A stretch of 64,000 nucleotides of DNA from NCBI GenBank assembly GCA_040878325.1, contig JBBDMM010000012.1, positions 1 to 64,000 on the forward strand, in the 5' to 3' direction. This document shows positions 50,365-60,886 of this stretch, piece after piece. The notes under the pieces are model-generated. The model did not search any database. It saw nothing but the letters and a program-made list of their open reading frames with translations, and was not told the DNA's origin. This DNA is from Acidimicrobiia bacterium (GTDB lineage Bacteria; Actinomycetota; Acidimicrobiia; Spongiisociales; UBA11373). Numbering within the stretch: the stretch's first letter is position 1; each line of letters begins with the position of its first letter. A program made the position numbers and the translations under genes.

Positions 50365-50921
50365 GGATCCTCCGGTCGGAAGGGCCGTTCCAACGCCTCG
50401 ACCACCTCGGCTGGGGGTACGTGGTCGGCGAGGGGCGGGAGGTCGGAGACCGAGTTGAGTCCCAACTTCTCGAGAAAGAGGTCGGTGGTCGCGTAGAGAA
50501 AGGCTTGCCCTGAGCCGGGGGCGGTGCCGACGATCTCGACCAATCCGCGTTGCTCCAGGGTGCGGAGCGCCTGTTCGGAGTCGACGCCTCTGATCTCGCC
50601 GACCTGTCCTCGTGACACCGGCTGGCGATACGCGACGACCGCCAGAGACTCGAGTGCTGCACGCGAGATACGGGTGGCGGTGGGTGACGCCGCAAAGCGT
50701 TCCAGGTACGGACGCAGGTCCGGTCGGGTGTAGAGGCGCCACCCACCGGCCGCCTCCTTGAGCACCAGTCCGCTGCCGGATGCCGACAGTCGATCGCCAA
50801 GAGCCTTGAGGGCCTCCCGGACATCGGCTGGAGGCAGTTCGAGCACTTCGGAGAGCTCAGGCTCCGGAATCGGACTCTCCGCCACGAACAGAATCGACTC
50901 CAGGGCGGCCACCGCATCCAT
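50343..50921 (-). CDS. scpB: Segregation and condensation protein B
   Basis: A 192-residue ScpB with paired winged helices (AALESILFVAESPIPEPELSEVL; ISRAALESLAVVAYRQPVSRGQVGEIRGVDSEQALRTLEQRGLVE). It is the kite subunit of the SMC condensin complex. ATG50921 overlaps the scpA stop (TGATG); GTG50924 is also possible. It is followed by rluB. Confidence 0.95.
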   Translation of the reverse strand: MDAVAALESILFVAESPIPEPELSEVLELPPADVREALKALGDRLSASGSGLVLKEAAGGWRLYTRPDLRPYLERFAASPTATRISRAALESLAVVAYRQPVSRGQVGEIRGVDSEQALRTLEQRGLVEIVGTAPGSGQAFLYATTDLFLEKLGLNSVSDLPPLADHVPPAEVVEALERPFRPEDPSSDSRS

Positions 50922-51697
50922 CACGGCGCCTCCATCGGTCGATCCCATTCCGACACAAGATCCCCGTGGCCCGACTGCGTGCGGCGAAGGGTGATCGGAG
51001 CGGATAGGTCAGACTGCCTGGCTTCGACCAGTCCCCACCGGGCGAGTTCGAGGACCGCCAGAAAGTACGCAACGACCTCGACCGCCCGGTGAAGGTGGCT
51101 GGTGACCCTTTCGAAGTCGGTCTCCAGTTCCGCGTCGAGCCGCCGGCGGAGGTCGGCCATCGCCTCGGTGACCGAGGGCAGGTCCAGGTCGAGGTGATCC
51201 AGATCTGGCTGGGCATGAGGGCGGGCGAGGACGCGCTCGGCGAGATCGGCAAAATCCCGCGGGCTGAGCCCGATCCGCACCTGCGCCGGCGGAGGCGTGA
51301 TCGCCTCGTCGAGGCCGGCGATCCGGGGAACCAGAAGCTCGGTTGCCTCGAAGCGATGAGCGAGCACCGCCGCCACGTCCTTGAAGGTGAGGTTGGCCAG
51401 GAGTCGGGACAGCAGGCGGTCGCGCTCCTCGGCCAGGAGCAGTTCCTCGTCGAGATCCACCTCGAGATCGCCGGGGAGAAGGCTGCGGGCCTTCAACTGC
51501 ACCAGCGTCGCGGCAATCACCAGGAACTCGGAGGTGACTTCGAGGTCGAAAGTGCGCATCAGGTCGATGTACGCGAGGTAGTCGGCGACCAGGTCGCGGA
51601 GGCTCAAGTCGGTTACTTCCAGCCGATGGGAAGTGATCAGCTGGAGAAGGAGGTCGAGGGGCCCCTCGTAGATCGGCGTCCGCACTTCGAAGCTCAT
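50921..51697 (-). CDS. scpA: Segregation and condensation protein A
   Basis: A 258-residue ScpA kleisin: YEGPLDLLLQLITSHRLEVTDLSLRDLVADYLAYI at the start, DLEVTSEFLVIAATLVQLKARSLLP in the middle and a winged-helix end (HRAVEVVAYFLAVLELARWGLVEARQ). It bridges SMC heads with ScpB. ATG51697 has no ribosome site but follows TACCAT by nine bases; a strong AAGGAGG lies 42 bases upstream with no canonical start near it. Confidence 0.93.
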   Translation of the reverse strand: MSFEVRTPIYEGPLDLLLQLITSHRLEVTDLSLRDLVADYLAYIDLMRTFDLEVTSEFLVIAATLVQLKARSLLPGDLEVDLDEELLLAEERDRLLSRLLANLTFKDVAAVLAHRFEATELLVPRIAGLDEAITPPPAQVRIGLSPRDFADLAERVLARPHAQPDLDHLDLDLPSVTEAMADLRRRLDAELETDFERVTSHLHRAVEVVAYFLAVLELARWGLVEARQSDLSAPITLRRTQSGHGDLVSEWDRPMEAP

Positions 51698-51717
51698 GGG
51701 GATGGCATGGTATTCGG

Positions 51718-51740
51718 GGTCAGCGATCGATTCGCTGACC
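51718..51740. promoter_or_regulatory. Inverted repeat GGTCAGCGA-N5-TCGCTGACC before scpA
   Basis: Perfect nine-base arms around TCGAT, 21 bases upstream of the scpA start codon and just upstream of a TACCAT box. It could be an operator or a short mRNA hairpin. Confidence 0.45.
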
Positions 51741-51767
51741 TCCTTAGCCCGCGCTTCGACAGCCGCG

Positions 51768-52244
51768 TCATTCGTTGTCCGCTGCCACCAGCAGCTCCCA
51801 GTCGGTGGCACCGAGGCCCGGCGGCCGGTCTCCGTGATGGCTGCGGGCGAACTCGACGACATGGGGAGCGCTGCCTGCTCGGGAGAGGTCGCGCGCGCCG
51901 GCCTCGGCGTGGTCGAGATACCGCGCATATCGGCCGCGCACCGGGAGCCTCATGAGAGACAACGCCGAGGCGATCGAACGGCCCGCCACGCCCAGCGAAG
52001 CATGCCGTTTGCCCACATCGTGCAGGAGGGCGGCCGCCGCCAGGTCGGGTCGTCCGTGGTCGAGTACGACCCGTGCCGTGTCCAGCGCATGAGCCTGATC
52101 GATGACCGGCTGAGCCCAGAACAGCCGGGCTTCGCCATTCCCCAGGATCCCGGCGATCAGTGCCTGGTCTTCAGGGGACGGACGGCGTGCGCCGAGGCTG
52201 CTGATGAATCGCTTCACCAGGTGCAGGGGGTGGCCCGGCCTCAT
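51768..52244 (-). CDS. HD-domain phosphohydrolase-like protein
   Basis: A 158-residue protein with the HD metal motif HALDTARVVLD...AALLHDVGKRHASLG and a further Asp/His helix (YARYLDHAEAGARDL; FARSHHGD). HD proteins usually hydrolyse phosphodiesters or nucleotides. Similar genes are often annotated as HDIG proteins. ATG52244 overlaps the site-2 protease stop; scpA follows by 70 bases. Confidence 0.82.
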   Translation of the reverse strand: MRPGHPLHLVKRFISSLGARRPSPEDQALIAGILGNGEARLFWAQPVIDQAHALDTARVVLDHGRPDLAAAALLHDVGKRHASLGVAGRSIASALSLMRLPVRGRYARYLDHAEAGARDLSRAGSAPHVVEFARSHHGDRPPGLGATDWELLVAADNE

Positions 52245-52883
52245 ATGACCAGCCGGATGATCCACTGAATGGCGGAGCCCACGAACGACAGGGAGTCCTC
52301 GAACACGAAGAGCAGCAAGATGAGGACGAGAAACCCGTATTGCGAGACCCGGTTGTACACCTCCCGGCCTCTGTGTCCGAGCACCAGGGGGAGCAGCCGG
52401 CTGCCGTCGAGAGGCGGGATCGGGAGCATGTTGAAGACGGCCAGGGCGGCGTTCACGACCAGCACGCCGATGAGAACGTCTGTCATCAATCCCTCGGTGG
52501 TGCGGAACACCCGGCCGTCGACTTCGATGAACGGCCCGAGCCGCCCGACGGCGAAGGCGATGAGCAGGTTGGTCGCCGGGCCCGCCAGCGCAGTGATCGC
52601 CATCCCCCCCCACCGGGTGCTGGAAGCGACCCGGGTTGACGGGCACTGGCTTCGCCCAGCCAAAGACGTTCTGGCGGGCGAAGGCGAGGAGGGCGGGCAG
52701 CAGGAGCGACCCGAACGGGTCGATGTGCTTCACCGGGTTGAGGGTCAGGCGTCCGGCATCCCGAGCGGTGGGGTCGCCGAGCCGATACGCCACAAAGCCA
52801 TGGGCGACCTCGTGAAGGATCACCGACGGGATGAGGATCGCGATGAAGAGCGCCGCATCGAGAAAGGCGTTCTCGTGGATCAT
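52241..52883 (-). pseudogene. Site-2 protease (M50 family), frameshifted
   Basis: The first part (from ATG52883) has the zinc motif HEVAH in FIAILIPSVILHEVAHGFVAYRLG and DPFGSLLLPALL. The frame then breaks at an eight-base C/G run (52604-52611). The next frame continues with GGMAITALAGPATNLLIAFAVGR and the second catalytic region FNMLPIPPLDGSRLL (Asp), ending at 52241. Removing one base of the run joins the two into a normal protein of about 213 residues of the intramembrane zinc protease family. It could be a homopolymer sequencing error or a phase-variable switch. Confidence 0.85.
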
Positions 52884-52985
52884 CGGCGTCCCCGGGGCGT
52901 TTCGGCGTCGTCACCGCTGACTGCGACGACCGCCCGGGTCCTACCGCTCCCCGCGCCGGGCGGGCCAACGGCGAGCACCAGTTGT

Positions 52986-53333
52986 TCAGACCGCCTTGAG
53001 GGCGGCACAGTCGACGCAGTAGATCGATGAGGGCCTGAAGTCGAGGCGGGCGGCCCCGATCTCCTTGCCGCAGTTGGCACAGGTGCCATACGTACCCTCG
53101 GCAAGGCTGGCGAGAGCCTGGTCGATCTCGTCGACTGACCGCTTGAGGCTCTCGACCAGGCCGAGGACCTCGGTGCGCTCTGCGGTGGCGGCTCCGGCGT
53201 CGGCGAAACCTTCGCCGAAGTCCATGTCGCGGCTGAGGTCGCCGGACTCGGACGCACCGAGTTCCGAGAGCTGATGCACGATCTGCTCTCGTTCGGCTCG
53301 TAGCCGAGCCTCGATTTCGTCGTTGGAGCCCAT
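52986..53333 (-). CDS. DksA/TraR-type zinc-finger protein
   Basis: A 115-residue protein: an N-terminal coiled coil (NDEIEARLRAEREQIVHQLSELG) and a C4 zinc finger, CANCGKEIGAARLDFRPSSIYCVDC. DksA/TraR proteins insert into the RNA polymerase secondary channel. This short form with an acidic DMDFGEGFADAG segment is common in actinobacteria and its role is less clear. The 100-base gap downstream to the protease start has no gene. Confidence 0.85.
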   Translation of the reverse strand: MGSNDEIEARLRAEREQIVHQLSELGASESGDLSRDMDFGEGFADAGAATAERTEVLGLVESLKRSVDEIDQALASLAEGTYGTCANCGKEIGAARLDFRPSSIYCVDCAALKAV

Positions 53334-53343
53334 TGCCGCCCTC

Positions 53344-54233
53344 TCAGCCGCGTGGATGGGTCGTCGCATAAACCTCCAGGAGGTGGCGCGGCGACACCCG
53401 TGTGTAGATCTGAGTTGTCGAAATGCTAGCGTGCCCCAGGATCTCCTGGACGGTGCGCAGATCCGCCCCTCCCTCCACCATGTGCGTCGCCGCGCTGTGG
53501 CGCAGCACGTGGGGCGAGACGGATTCGGGCCGTAATCCGGCCCGAATCGCGTGGGTTCTGACGACATTCCACACCGCCTGCCTGCTGAGGCGATGTCCTC
53601 GCAGGCTCAGGAAGACCGCACTTCCTGCAGGCCCGGGGCGGCGCAGCCGGGCCCGATCCGGCAGCCACTCCCGGATCGCTCGCCGGGCGGCGGTGCCAAC
53701 GGGCACCATCCGTTGCTTCGAGCCCTTGCCGGTGACAACGGCCGTCCCCTCCTCCAGGTCGAGGTCGAGCTCATCGATGGCGACCGCTTCGGCGACCCGG
53801 GCTCCGGTGGCGTAGAGGAACTCGAGGAGGGCTCTGTCGCGCCTTCCCGCGGGGGTCGACTCGTCCGGGGACGTGAGCAGCCGTTCCACCTCATCGACCG
53901 TCAACGCCTTGGGCAGTGATCGCGGCCGTCGGGGAGACTCCACCAAGACCGTCGGATCCGTGTCGGCCGCCCCTTCCGCCACCAGAAACCGATGGAGTCC
54001 CCTCATGGCGGCGATTCGCCGGGCGATGGTGGTGGGCGCCAGGCCGGCTTCAGTGAGATGCTGCACGAATCCCGCGGCCAGCTCTGGGCTGGGGTCACGC
54101 CCCTTCAGAAACGCCGAGTAACGGTCGAGGTCGCGTCGATATGCGGTGATAGTTGCCGAAGCCAGCCCCCGGTCGGAGGTGAGCGACGCCAGAAAGTCTT
54201 CGATGTCGCTGGCGAGTGCCCTGTCGGGCGGCA

Positions 54234-54234
<1 letters not shown>
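53344..54234 (-). CDS. xerD: Tyrosine recombinase XerD
   Basis: A 296-residue recombinase that resolves chromosome dimers at dif. The SAM-like N-terminal domain is IEDFLASLTSDRGLASATITAYRRDLDRY. Catalytic residues are Arg in YATGARVAEA, Lys in GKGSKQR, HVLRHSAATHM, GHASISTTQIYTRVS with the nucleophilic Tyr. ATG54234 overlaps the pyrG stop by one base. Its place after pyrG matches the mycobacterial order, so it is the housekeeping Xer and not a mobile-element integrase. Confidence 0.94.
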
Positions 54235-55916
<1,682 letters not shown>

Positions 55917-55985
55917 TCACCCTTTGGTTCGGGATGCTCGAGACCTATCCAATCACCTTAGGTGGTGAGCGACCGAACGACGACC

Positions 55986-57596
55986 TCACCCGGGCTTGCG
56001 GGTGCCGGCCAATGCGAGCAACTCCTCTGCGTGGCCCTGGCCGCGCTCGCTGTCTTCGATGCCGCTGAGCATCCGCGCCAGCTCGGTGAGCCGCTCGGAC
56101 CCTTCGACCCTACGTACCACCGCACTGACGCCTTCCCGGTCGACGACGAAGTGGGAGTCGGCGAAGGCTGCGATCTGGGGAAGGTGGGTGACGACGAAGA
56201 CCTGGCGCCCCTGGGCGAGGTGGGCCAGCAACTCCCCCAGCGCCAGGGCGGTCGCCCCGCCCACGCCGGCGTCGATCTCGTCGAATGCCACGACATCGGC
56301 GTCCGCCACCCCTGCGGCGACCCGCACCGAGAGCACCAGTCTGCTCAGCTCTCCCCCCGACGCGACCTTGGACACCGGTCCCGGGGTGAGCCCGGAGTCG
56401 GAGGCAAACGACAAGCCGAGCCGATCGGCTCCGTTGGGGCCGGGAGCGGCAGGCTCGACGTCGATGGTGAGGACCGGGTCACGGAAGCCGAGGCGCTTCA
56501 GCAGCTCGAGTGCCCGACCCGACAGCACCCCGGCGGCACGGTTGCGGGCGGCCGCGAGCTCCTGCCCCGATTCGATCGCCGCATCGGTAGCCGCGGCGAT
56601 CTCGTCGTCGATGGTCTCGGCTCGCTCAGCGAGGGCCGCGAGGCGGGTGGCGCGATCGCGCCCGCTCGAGCCGTACGCGATCACATGCTCGACCGACGGC
56701 CCGTACTTTCGTTTCAGGTCGGACACCACCGCCGCCCGGTCCTCCATCTGCCGCAGCGCCGCCGGATCGTGCTCCACTGCCTCACCCGCCGAACGCAGTT
56801 CGAGCCCCACATCCTCGACCTCGACGATGGCGGACTCGATCCGGCGTACTAGAGCCTCCAGCCCGGGGTCGAGCTGGCTGGCAGCGCGCATTCGCTCCAA
56901 AGCCGATCGGAGCAGATCGGCGGCCTTTCCCTCGTCATCGAGCAGGTCGGATGCCTCGCCCAGCGCCTGGGTGATCTCGCCGGCATGCCGCACCCTCGAA
57001 AGGGTCGATCTGAGCTGTTCGTCCTCCCCCGGCTGGAGCCGGGCGGTCTCGATCTCGGTGGCTTCGTGCTCGGCTACCTCGCGATCGCGCACCAGGGCGC
57101 GGACGTCGCCACCCAACGCCTCCCGATCAGAACGGAGGCTCTTGAGCCGGGCCCACGCGGCGCCGTAACGGCCGGCGGCGTCCTTGGCGGCCTGGTCGAA
57201 CGAGCCATCCACCAGGCGGCGCAGCGAGGCATCGCGGCCGAGCGAAAGATGCTCGTGTTGCGCAACGATTTCGACCAGGGAATCGAGCCGCTCTCCGAGC
57301 ACCTTGGCGGGCACCATCGAACCGTCGAGGTATGCCCGGGAGGTCCCGGCGGCGACCCTGCGGGCAACGACCGTCTCGTCGCCTCCCATCGTGAATCGGC
57401 CCTCCACCCTCGTTTCGTCGCCGTGGGGGCCGATCCGGTCGCTGCTGGCCGAGTCGCCGCGCAACAGCCGCAGTGCTCCCAGCAGGAGAGTCTTCCCCGC
57501 GCCGGTCTCGCCGGTGATGGCCACCAGCCCCCCACCGGGTTCTATCCGCGAGGACGCGATGATCCCGAGGTTTTCGACAAAGAGTTCGTCAAGCAT
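55986..57596 (-). CDS. recN: DNA repair protein RecN
   Basis: A 536-residue SMC-like ATPase for double-strand-break repair. Walker A GETGAGKT (about 28-35), a split coiled coil, the ABC signature VASGGELSRLVLSVRV and Walker B VVAFDEIDAGVGG are present, with D-loop/His HLPQIAAFAD. It overlaps nadK by eight bases. Confidence 0.95.
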   Translation of the reverse strand: MLDELFVENLGIIASSRIEPGGGLVAITGETGAGKTLLLGALRLLRGDSASSDRIGPHGDETRVEGRFTMGGDETVVARRVAAGTSRAYLDGSMVPAKVLGERLDSLVEIVAQHEHLSLGRDASLRRLVDGSFDQAAKDAAGRYGAAWARLKSLRSDREALGGDVRALVRDREVAEHEATEIETARLQPGEDEQLRSTLSRVRHAGEITQALGEASDLLDDEGKAADLLRSALERMRAASQLDPGLEALVRRIESAIVEVEDVGLELRSAGEAVEHDPAALRQMEDRAAVVSDLKRKYGPSVEHVIAYGSSGRDRATRLAALAERAETIDDEIAAATDAAIESGQELAAARNRAAGVLSGRALELLKRLGFRDPVLTIDVEPAAPGPNGADRLGLSFASDSGLTPGPVSKVASGGELSRLVLSVRVAAGVADADVVAFDEIDAGVGGATALALGELLAHLAQGRQVFVVTHLPQIAAFADSHFVVDREGVSAVVRRVEGSERLTELARMLSGIEDSERGQGHAEELLALAGTRKPG

Positions 57597-58422
57597 CGTG
57601 GAGGTGGAACTTCTCTTTGACGGTCCTGGCGAAGTTGTTCGAGCTCAGACGCACCAGGCGCACCGGATTGGGGCCGCGCGAGACGCGAACGACCTCTCCA
57701 GGAGCCAGCTCGGTCTGTACCCTGCCGTCCACGTTCACCCGGGCGGGCCGGTCCGAGGAAACCCGCAGATCGAGGGTGGTGTCGGCCCCGAACACGATCG
57801 CGCGGCCGAAGAGGTTGTGGGGGGCAACCGCGGTCAGGACGAGCGAATCCAGTTCCGGATCTACCAGCGGCCCGCCCGCCGAGAACGTGTAGGCCGTGGA
57901 CCCGGTGGGCGTGGCCACGATGATCGCGTCGGCTCGATACTCGGCCAGGTGCTGGGGACCCACCGATACCGCGATGCCTACGACGTTCTGTGACAACACC
58001 TTCTCGACCACGACATCGTTGAGCGCGTCCACCGCATCCCCACCGGGGAGTTCGGCACGCAGGGTCATCCGGGGCGAGATGCGGTACTCCCCCGCCAGGA
58101 GGGCATCGAGGGCGGCCCCCACCCGGGTCGGGTCGACCTCGGCCAGAAAGCCCACGTTGCCGGCGTTCACCCCGAGAATCGGGAGCCCGGCATCCCGGGC
58201 GATCCGCGCCGCCTGGAGCACCGTTCCGTCACCGCCGATCGCCACGACAAAGTCGGCCGACAAGGCTTCCTTCGCGCCCCGCGGAGTGGCCACGGGGACG
58301 CGATCGGCGTCGATCTCCGAGACGGCCACCTCGATGCCGCGGTCTCTCGCGGCAGCGGCCACCCCGGCGGCGATCTCCGAGGAGGTGTCCCGCGTCGGGT
58401 GGAGGACGAGGGCGAGCTTCAT
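57589..58422 (-). CDS. nadK: NAD kinase
   Basis: A 277-residue enzyme making NADP from NAD. The catalytic GGDGT is at residues 63-67, ALNDVVVEK and the PTGSTAYTFSAGGPLVDP motif are canonical. The C-terminal strand end (LRLSSNNFARTVKEKFHLHD) is usual. ATG58422 overlaps the tlyA stop (ATGA). Part of the conserved tlyA-nadK-recN unit. Confidence 0.96.
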   Translation of the reverse strand: MKLALVLHPTRDTSSEIAAGVAAAARDRGIEVAVSEIDADRVPVATPRGAKEALSADFVVAIGGDGTVLQAARIARDAGLPILGVNAGNVGFLAEVDPTRVGAALDALLAGEYRISPRMTLRAELPGGDAVDALNDVVVEKVLSQNVVGIAVSVGPQHLAEYRADAIIVATPTGSTAYTFSAGGPLVDPELDSLVLTAVAPHNLFGRAIVFGADTTLDLRVSSDRPARVNVDGRVQTELAPGEVVRVSRGPNPVRLVRLSSNNFARTVKEKFHLHDA

Positions 58423-59192
58423 GCGAGTGCCGCCGCCACCAGGTTGTCTTCATCCTCGACCTGACCGCCGATTGATGCGGCGACGAGGAATTCGCGGTTC
58501 CCCTTAGCGCCGAAGACCGGCGAAGGCATCGCCGCACGGGGGGCGATGCCGGCGGCGGCGAGCGCCTGAACGACCGAACGGACGGCGGCGGAGTGTGACT
58601 CGGGGTCACGAACGATCCCCCCGCGGCCCACCAGGTCTCGCCCCACCTCGAACTGCGGCTTCACGAGGACAACGTAGTCGGTGCCGGTCGCGCCGGAGGC
58701 TCGTAGCTGGGGGGCGAGGGAGGCCGCCGAGATGAATGAGACGTCCATGGTGACGAGATCGAACGGCGCCCCCAGATCGGCCGGGTCGACGGAGCGAAAG
58801 TGCGTCCGGTCGGCCACCCGGACCCGCGAGTCGGTGGCCAGGCGGGATAGCAACTGCCCGTAGCCGACGTCGAGTGCCACCACGGATGCCGCGCCCCGCT
58901 GCAGGAGGACATCGGTGAATCCTCCAGTCGAGGCGCCGACATCGAGCGCGTGCCGCCCGGCCACCTCGATACCGAAGCCTTCGAGTGCCGCGTCCAGCTT
59001 GGCGCCGGCGCGGCTCGCCCACCGATCGCCGGGCTCGATGATGATCGGCTCGTCCTCGGCGACCATCGTCGAGGGCTTGGCCGAGGGACGACCGCCGACC
59101 ACGACCGACCCGACCTCGATCAAGCGCTGCGCCTCGGTGCGCGAGCCAGCGAACCCGCGACGGACCAACTCGGCGTCAAGCCTCCGTCGCAG
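58419..59192 (-). CDS. tlyA: TlyA-family rRNA 2'-O-methyltransferase, probable CTG start
   Basis: A 257-residue TlyA: N-terminal S4 domain (RRRLDAELVRRGFAGSRTEAQRLIEVGSVVVGG) and a SAM-dependent methyltransferase (ALDVGASTGGFTDVLLQRG; VALDVGYGQL; VKPQFEVGRDLVG). Family members methylate 16S and 23S rRNA and affect capreomycin sensitivity. The family start lies at CTG59192, which follows GGAGG by six bases. TTG59168 would cut into the S4 domain, and ATG59315 would add 41 unrelated residues. Overlaps the small upstream gene by 17 bases. Confidence 0.9.
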   Translation of the reverse strand: MRRRLDAELVRRGFAGSRTEAQRLIEVGSVVVGGRPSAKPSTMVAEDEPIIIEPGDRWASRAGAKLDAALEGFGIEVAGRHALDVGASTGGFTDVLLQRGAASVVALDVGYGQLLSRLATDSRVRVADRTHFRSVDPADLGAPFDLVTMDVSFISAASLAPQLRASGATGTDYVVLVKPQFEVGRDLVGRGGIVRDPESHSAAVRSVVQALAAAGIAPRAAMPSPVFGAKGNREFLVAASIGGQVEDEDNLVAAALA

Positions 59193-59319
59193 GGTCGTCC
59201 TCCTCGGACTCGAGGAGCGCGGACAGCTCGCCGGCGATGGTGTCGGCGAGGTCCGGAGCGTCGGCTGGATCCGTTGCCTCCAGGCTCGCGAGGTTTTCTT
59301 CGATGGGCGTATCATCCAT
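59176..59319 (-). CDS. Small acidic protein upstream of tlyA
   Basis: A 47-residue acidic protein (MDDTPIEENLASLEATDPAD...) from ATG59319; ATG59328 adds three residues. In mycobacteria a small conserved ORF sits at the same place between the HAD gene and tlyA, which supports it being real. A GATAAT box lies just upstream. Its stop lies past the presumed tlyA CTG start. Confidence 0.65.
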   Translation of the reverse strand: MDDTPIEENLASLEATDPADAPDLADTIAGELSALLESEEDDPATEA

Positions 59320-59358
59320 GGGGGTCATTATCCCTGTGTCCCACGACAGGAACAGCCA

Positions 59359-60084
59359 TTGCTGCCGATCCGCGACGTCAACCCCACGAGGATCAGACCC
59401 CTGGTCACCTGGACGATCATCGCCGTCAACGCCATCGTGTACTTCGGATGGCAGCCCCAGGACGTCGATGCGGCCACCGAGTTCGTCTACGAACGGGCCG
59501 CGATCGCATGTGAACTGACGACTGGGGCGCCGCTGAGCCTCGACGAAATCAACACTGGACGCTGCTCCGACGGACCCGAACAGCCCTTCTTCCAAGGCAA
59601 GAACGTCTGGCTGTCTGCCCTCGTGTCGATGTTCCTTCACGGGAGCATCGCCCATATCCTGTTCAACATGTGGAGCCTGTGGATCTTCGGGAACAACGTC
59701 GAAGAGGCCTTCGGCCACTTGGGGTACTTGCTGTTCTACTTGGCGGCGGGGGTGGCGGCGACCGTGGGGTTTGTCGTTGTCAACCCGGAGTTGACGGTCC
59801 CGCTGGTGGGCGCATCAGGGGCGATCGCCGGCATGATGGGGGCGTACCTCGTGCTCTTCCCCAGTCACCAGGTGATGTCCCTGGTGCTCTTTCGGATCGT
59901 CGCAATACCGGCAATCTTGTTCCTCGGAATCTGGTTTCTCAGCCAGTTCTTCTTCAGCTCGGAGGGGGTGGCGTGGGAAGCCCATGTCGCCGGGTTCGCC
60001 TTCGGTGCCCTGCTGGCGTTGCCGTTCAGGCGGCTGCTGTTGAGACGCACCCTGGCCGGTGAGCGGCACTCCTCGGCGTGGTAG
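59359..60084 (+). CDS. Rhomboid-family intramembrane serine protease
   Basis: A 241-residue membrane protein with six or so helices. The catalytic Ser lies in LVGASGAIAGMMGAYLV (GxSG) and the His in EAHVAGFAFGALLALPF, and HGSIAHILFNMWSLWIFG is the classic rhomboid loop-helix. TTG59359 follows AGGA by eight bases (CTG59362 is adjacent). It lies on the opposite strand, inserted between the HAD gene and tlyA. Confidence 0.9.
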   Translation: MLPIRDVNPTRIRPLVTWTIIAVNAIVYFGWQPQDVDAATEFVYERAAIACELTTGAPLSLDEINTGRCSDGPEQPFFQGKNVWLSALVSMFLHGSIAHILFNMWSLWIFGNNVEEAFGHLGYLLFYLAAGVAATVGFVVVNPELTVPLVGASGAIAGMMGAYLVLFPSHQVMSLVLFRIVAIPAILFLGIWFLSQFFFSSEGVAWEAHVAGFAFGALLALPFRRLLLRRTLAGERHSSAW

Positions 60085-60088
60085 CCCG

Positions 60089-60886
60089 TCACCGCCCCAG
60101 GATGGCCGGCAGCGCTGCGACCGATGGGATCACATGATCCGGCGTCGATTCGGCAGGCAATCCATCGGCGTCGGTAACCACGCCCGTCAGCACCAGCACC
60201 GTCTTCCAACCGGCCAACCGGCCACACGCGATGTCGGTGTCGGGGCGGTCGCCCACCATCCATGTAGGTCCGCCTCCGAGGCGTCGCTCGATGGCAGCCC
60301 GCATCGGTGCAAACGGCTTCCCGGCGAACTCCGGGGGGCGGCCGCCGGCCCGCTCGACGGCGGCGATGATCGCCCCCGCTCCCGGCACCGGGACCGAGTT
60401 GGTGGGGAAGGTCGCATCGGGGTTGGTCCCGATGAATCGGGCACCGAGGATCACCGCCTGGGCTGCCCGCCGGATGCGGTCGTAAGAGATCGCCCGATCG
60501 AGGCCGACCATCACCGTTCTCGCCTCGGATGGATCCTCGGTCACCGAGACTCCGTGGGCAATGAGGGTTCCCACCAACCCCGCTTCTCCGATCGGCAGCA
60601 CCGGTTCGTCGCCTTCCTGGAGCATGGAGGCAGCGGCATCGGCCGAAGTGATCACCGCATCAGGAGAAGCGGTGAAGCCGGTGATGGCCTCGAGCCGATC
60701 GGCGACGACTTCCGCCGTCTTGGTCGAGTTGTTGGTGGCAAACAGCAACTTGAAGCCCCTGGAACGGAGCCGCTGAAGGGTCTTGCGGGCGCCCGCGACG
60801 GGCTGGTCGCCGACATACAGGCAGCCGTCGAGGTCGAAGACCACGTTGCCGGGCTCGTCCCCCCCGGCTAGAACTCGTCGGGCCAA
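60089..60886 (-). CDS. HAD-IIA family hydrolase (NagD/PGP-like)
   Basis: A 265-residue phosphatase. Motif I is VVFDLDGCLYVGD, motif II FATNNSTKT, the IIA cap lies in the middle, and GKPFAPMR/MVGDRPDTDIACG supplies motifs III and IV. Relatives dephosphorylate 4-nitrophenyl phosphate, phosphoglycolate or sugar phosphates; mycobacterial Rv1692 is a glycerol-3-phosphate phosphatase (from memory). TTG60886 is the start, overlapping the divergent DUF1015 start by one base. Confidence 0.88.
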   Translation of the reverse strand: MARRVLAGGDEPGNVVFDLDGCLYVGDQPVAGARKTLQRLRSRGFKLLFATNNSTKTAEVVADRLEAITGFTASPDAVITSADAAASMLQEGDEPVLPIGEAGLVGTLIAHGVSVTEDPSEARTVMVGLDRAISYDRIRRAAQAVILGARFIGTNPDATFPTNSVPVPGAGAIIAAVERAGGRPPEFAGKPFAPMRAAIERRLGGGPTWMVGDRPDTDIACGRLAGWKTVLVLTGVVTDADGLPAESTPDHVIPSVAALPAILGR

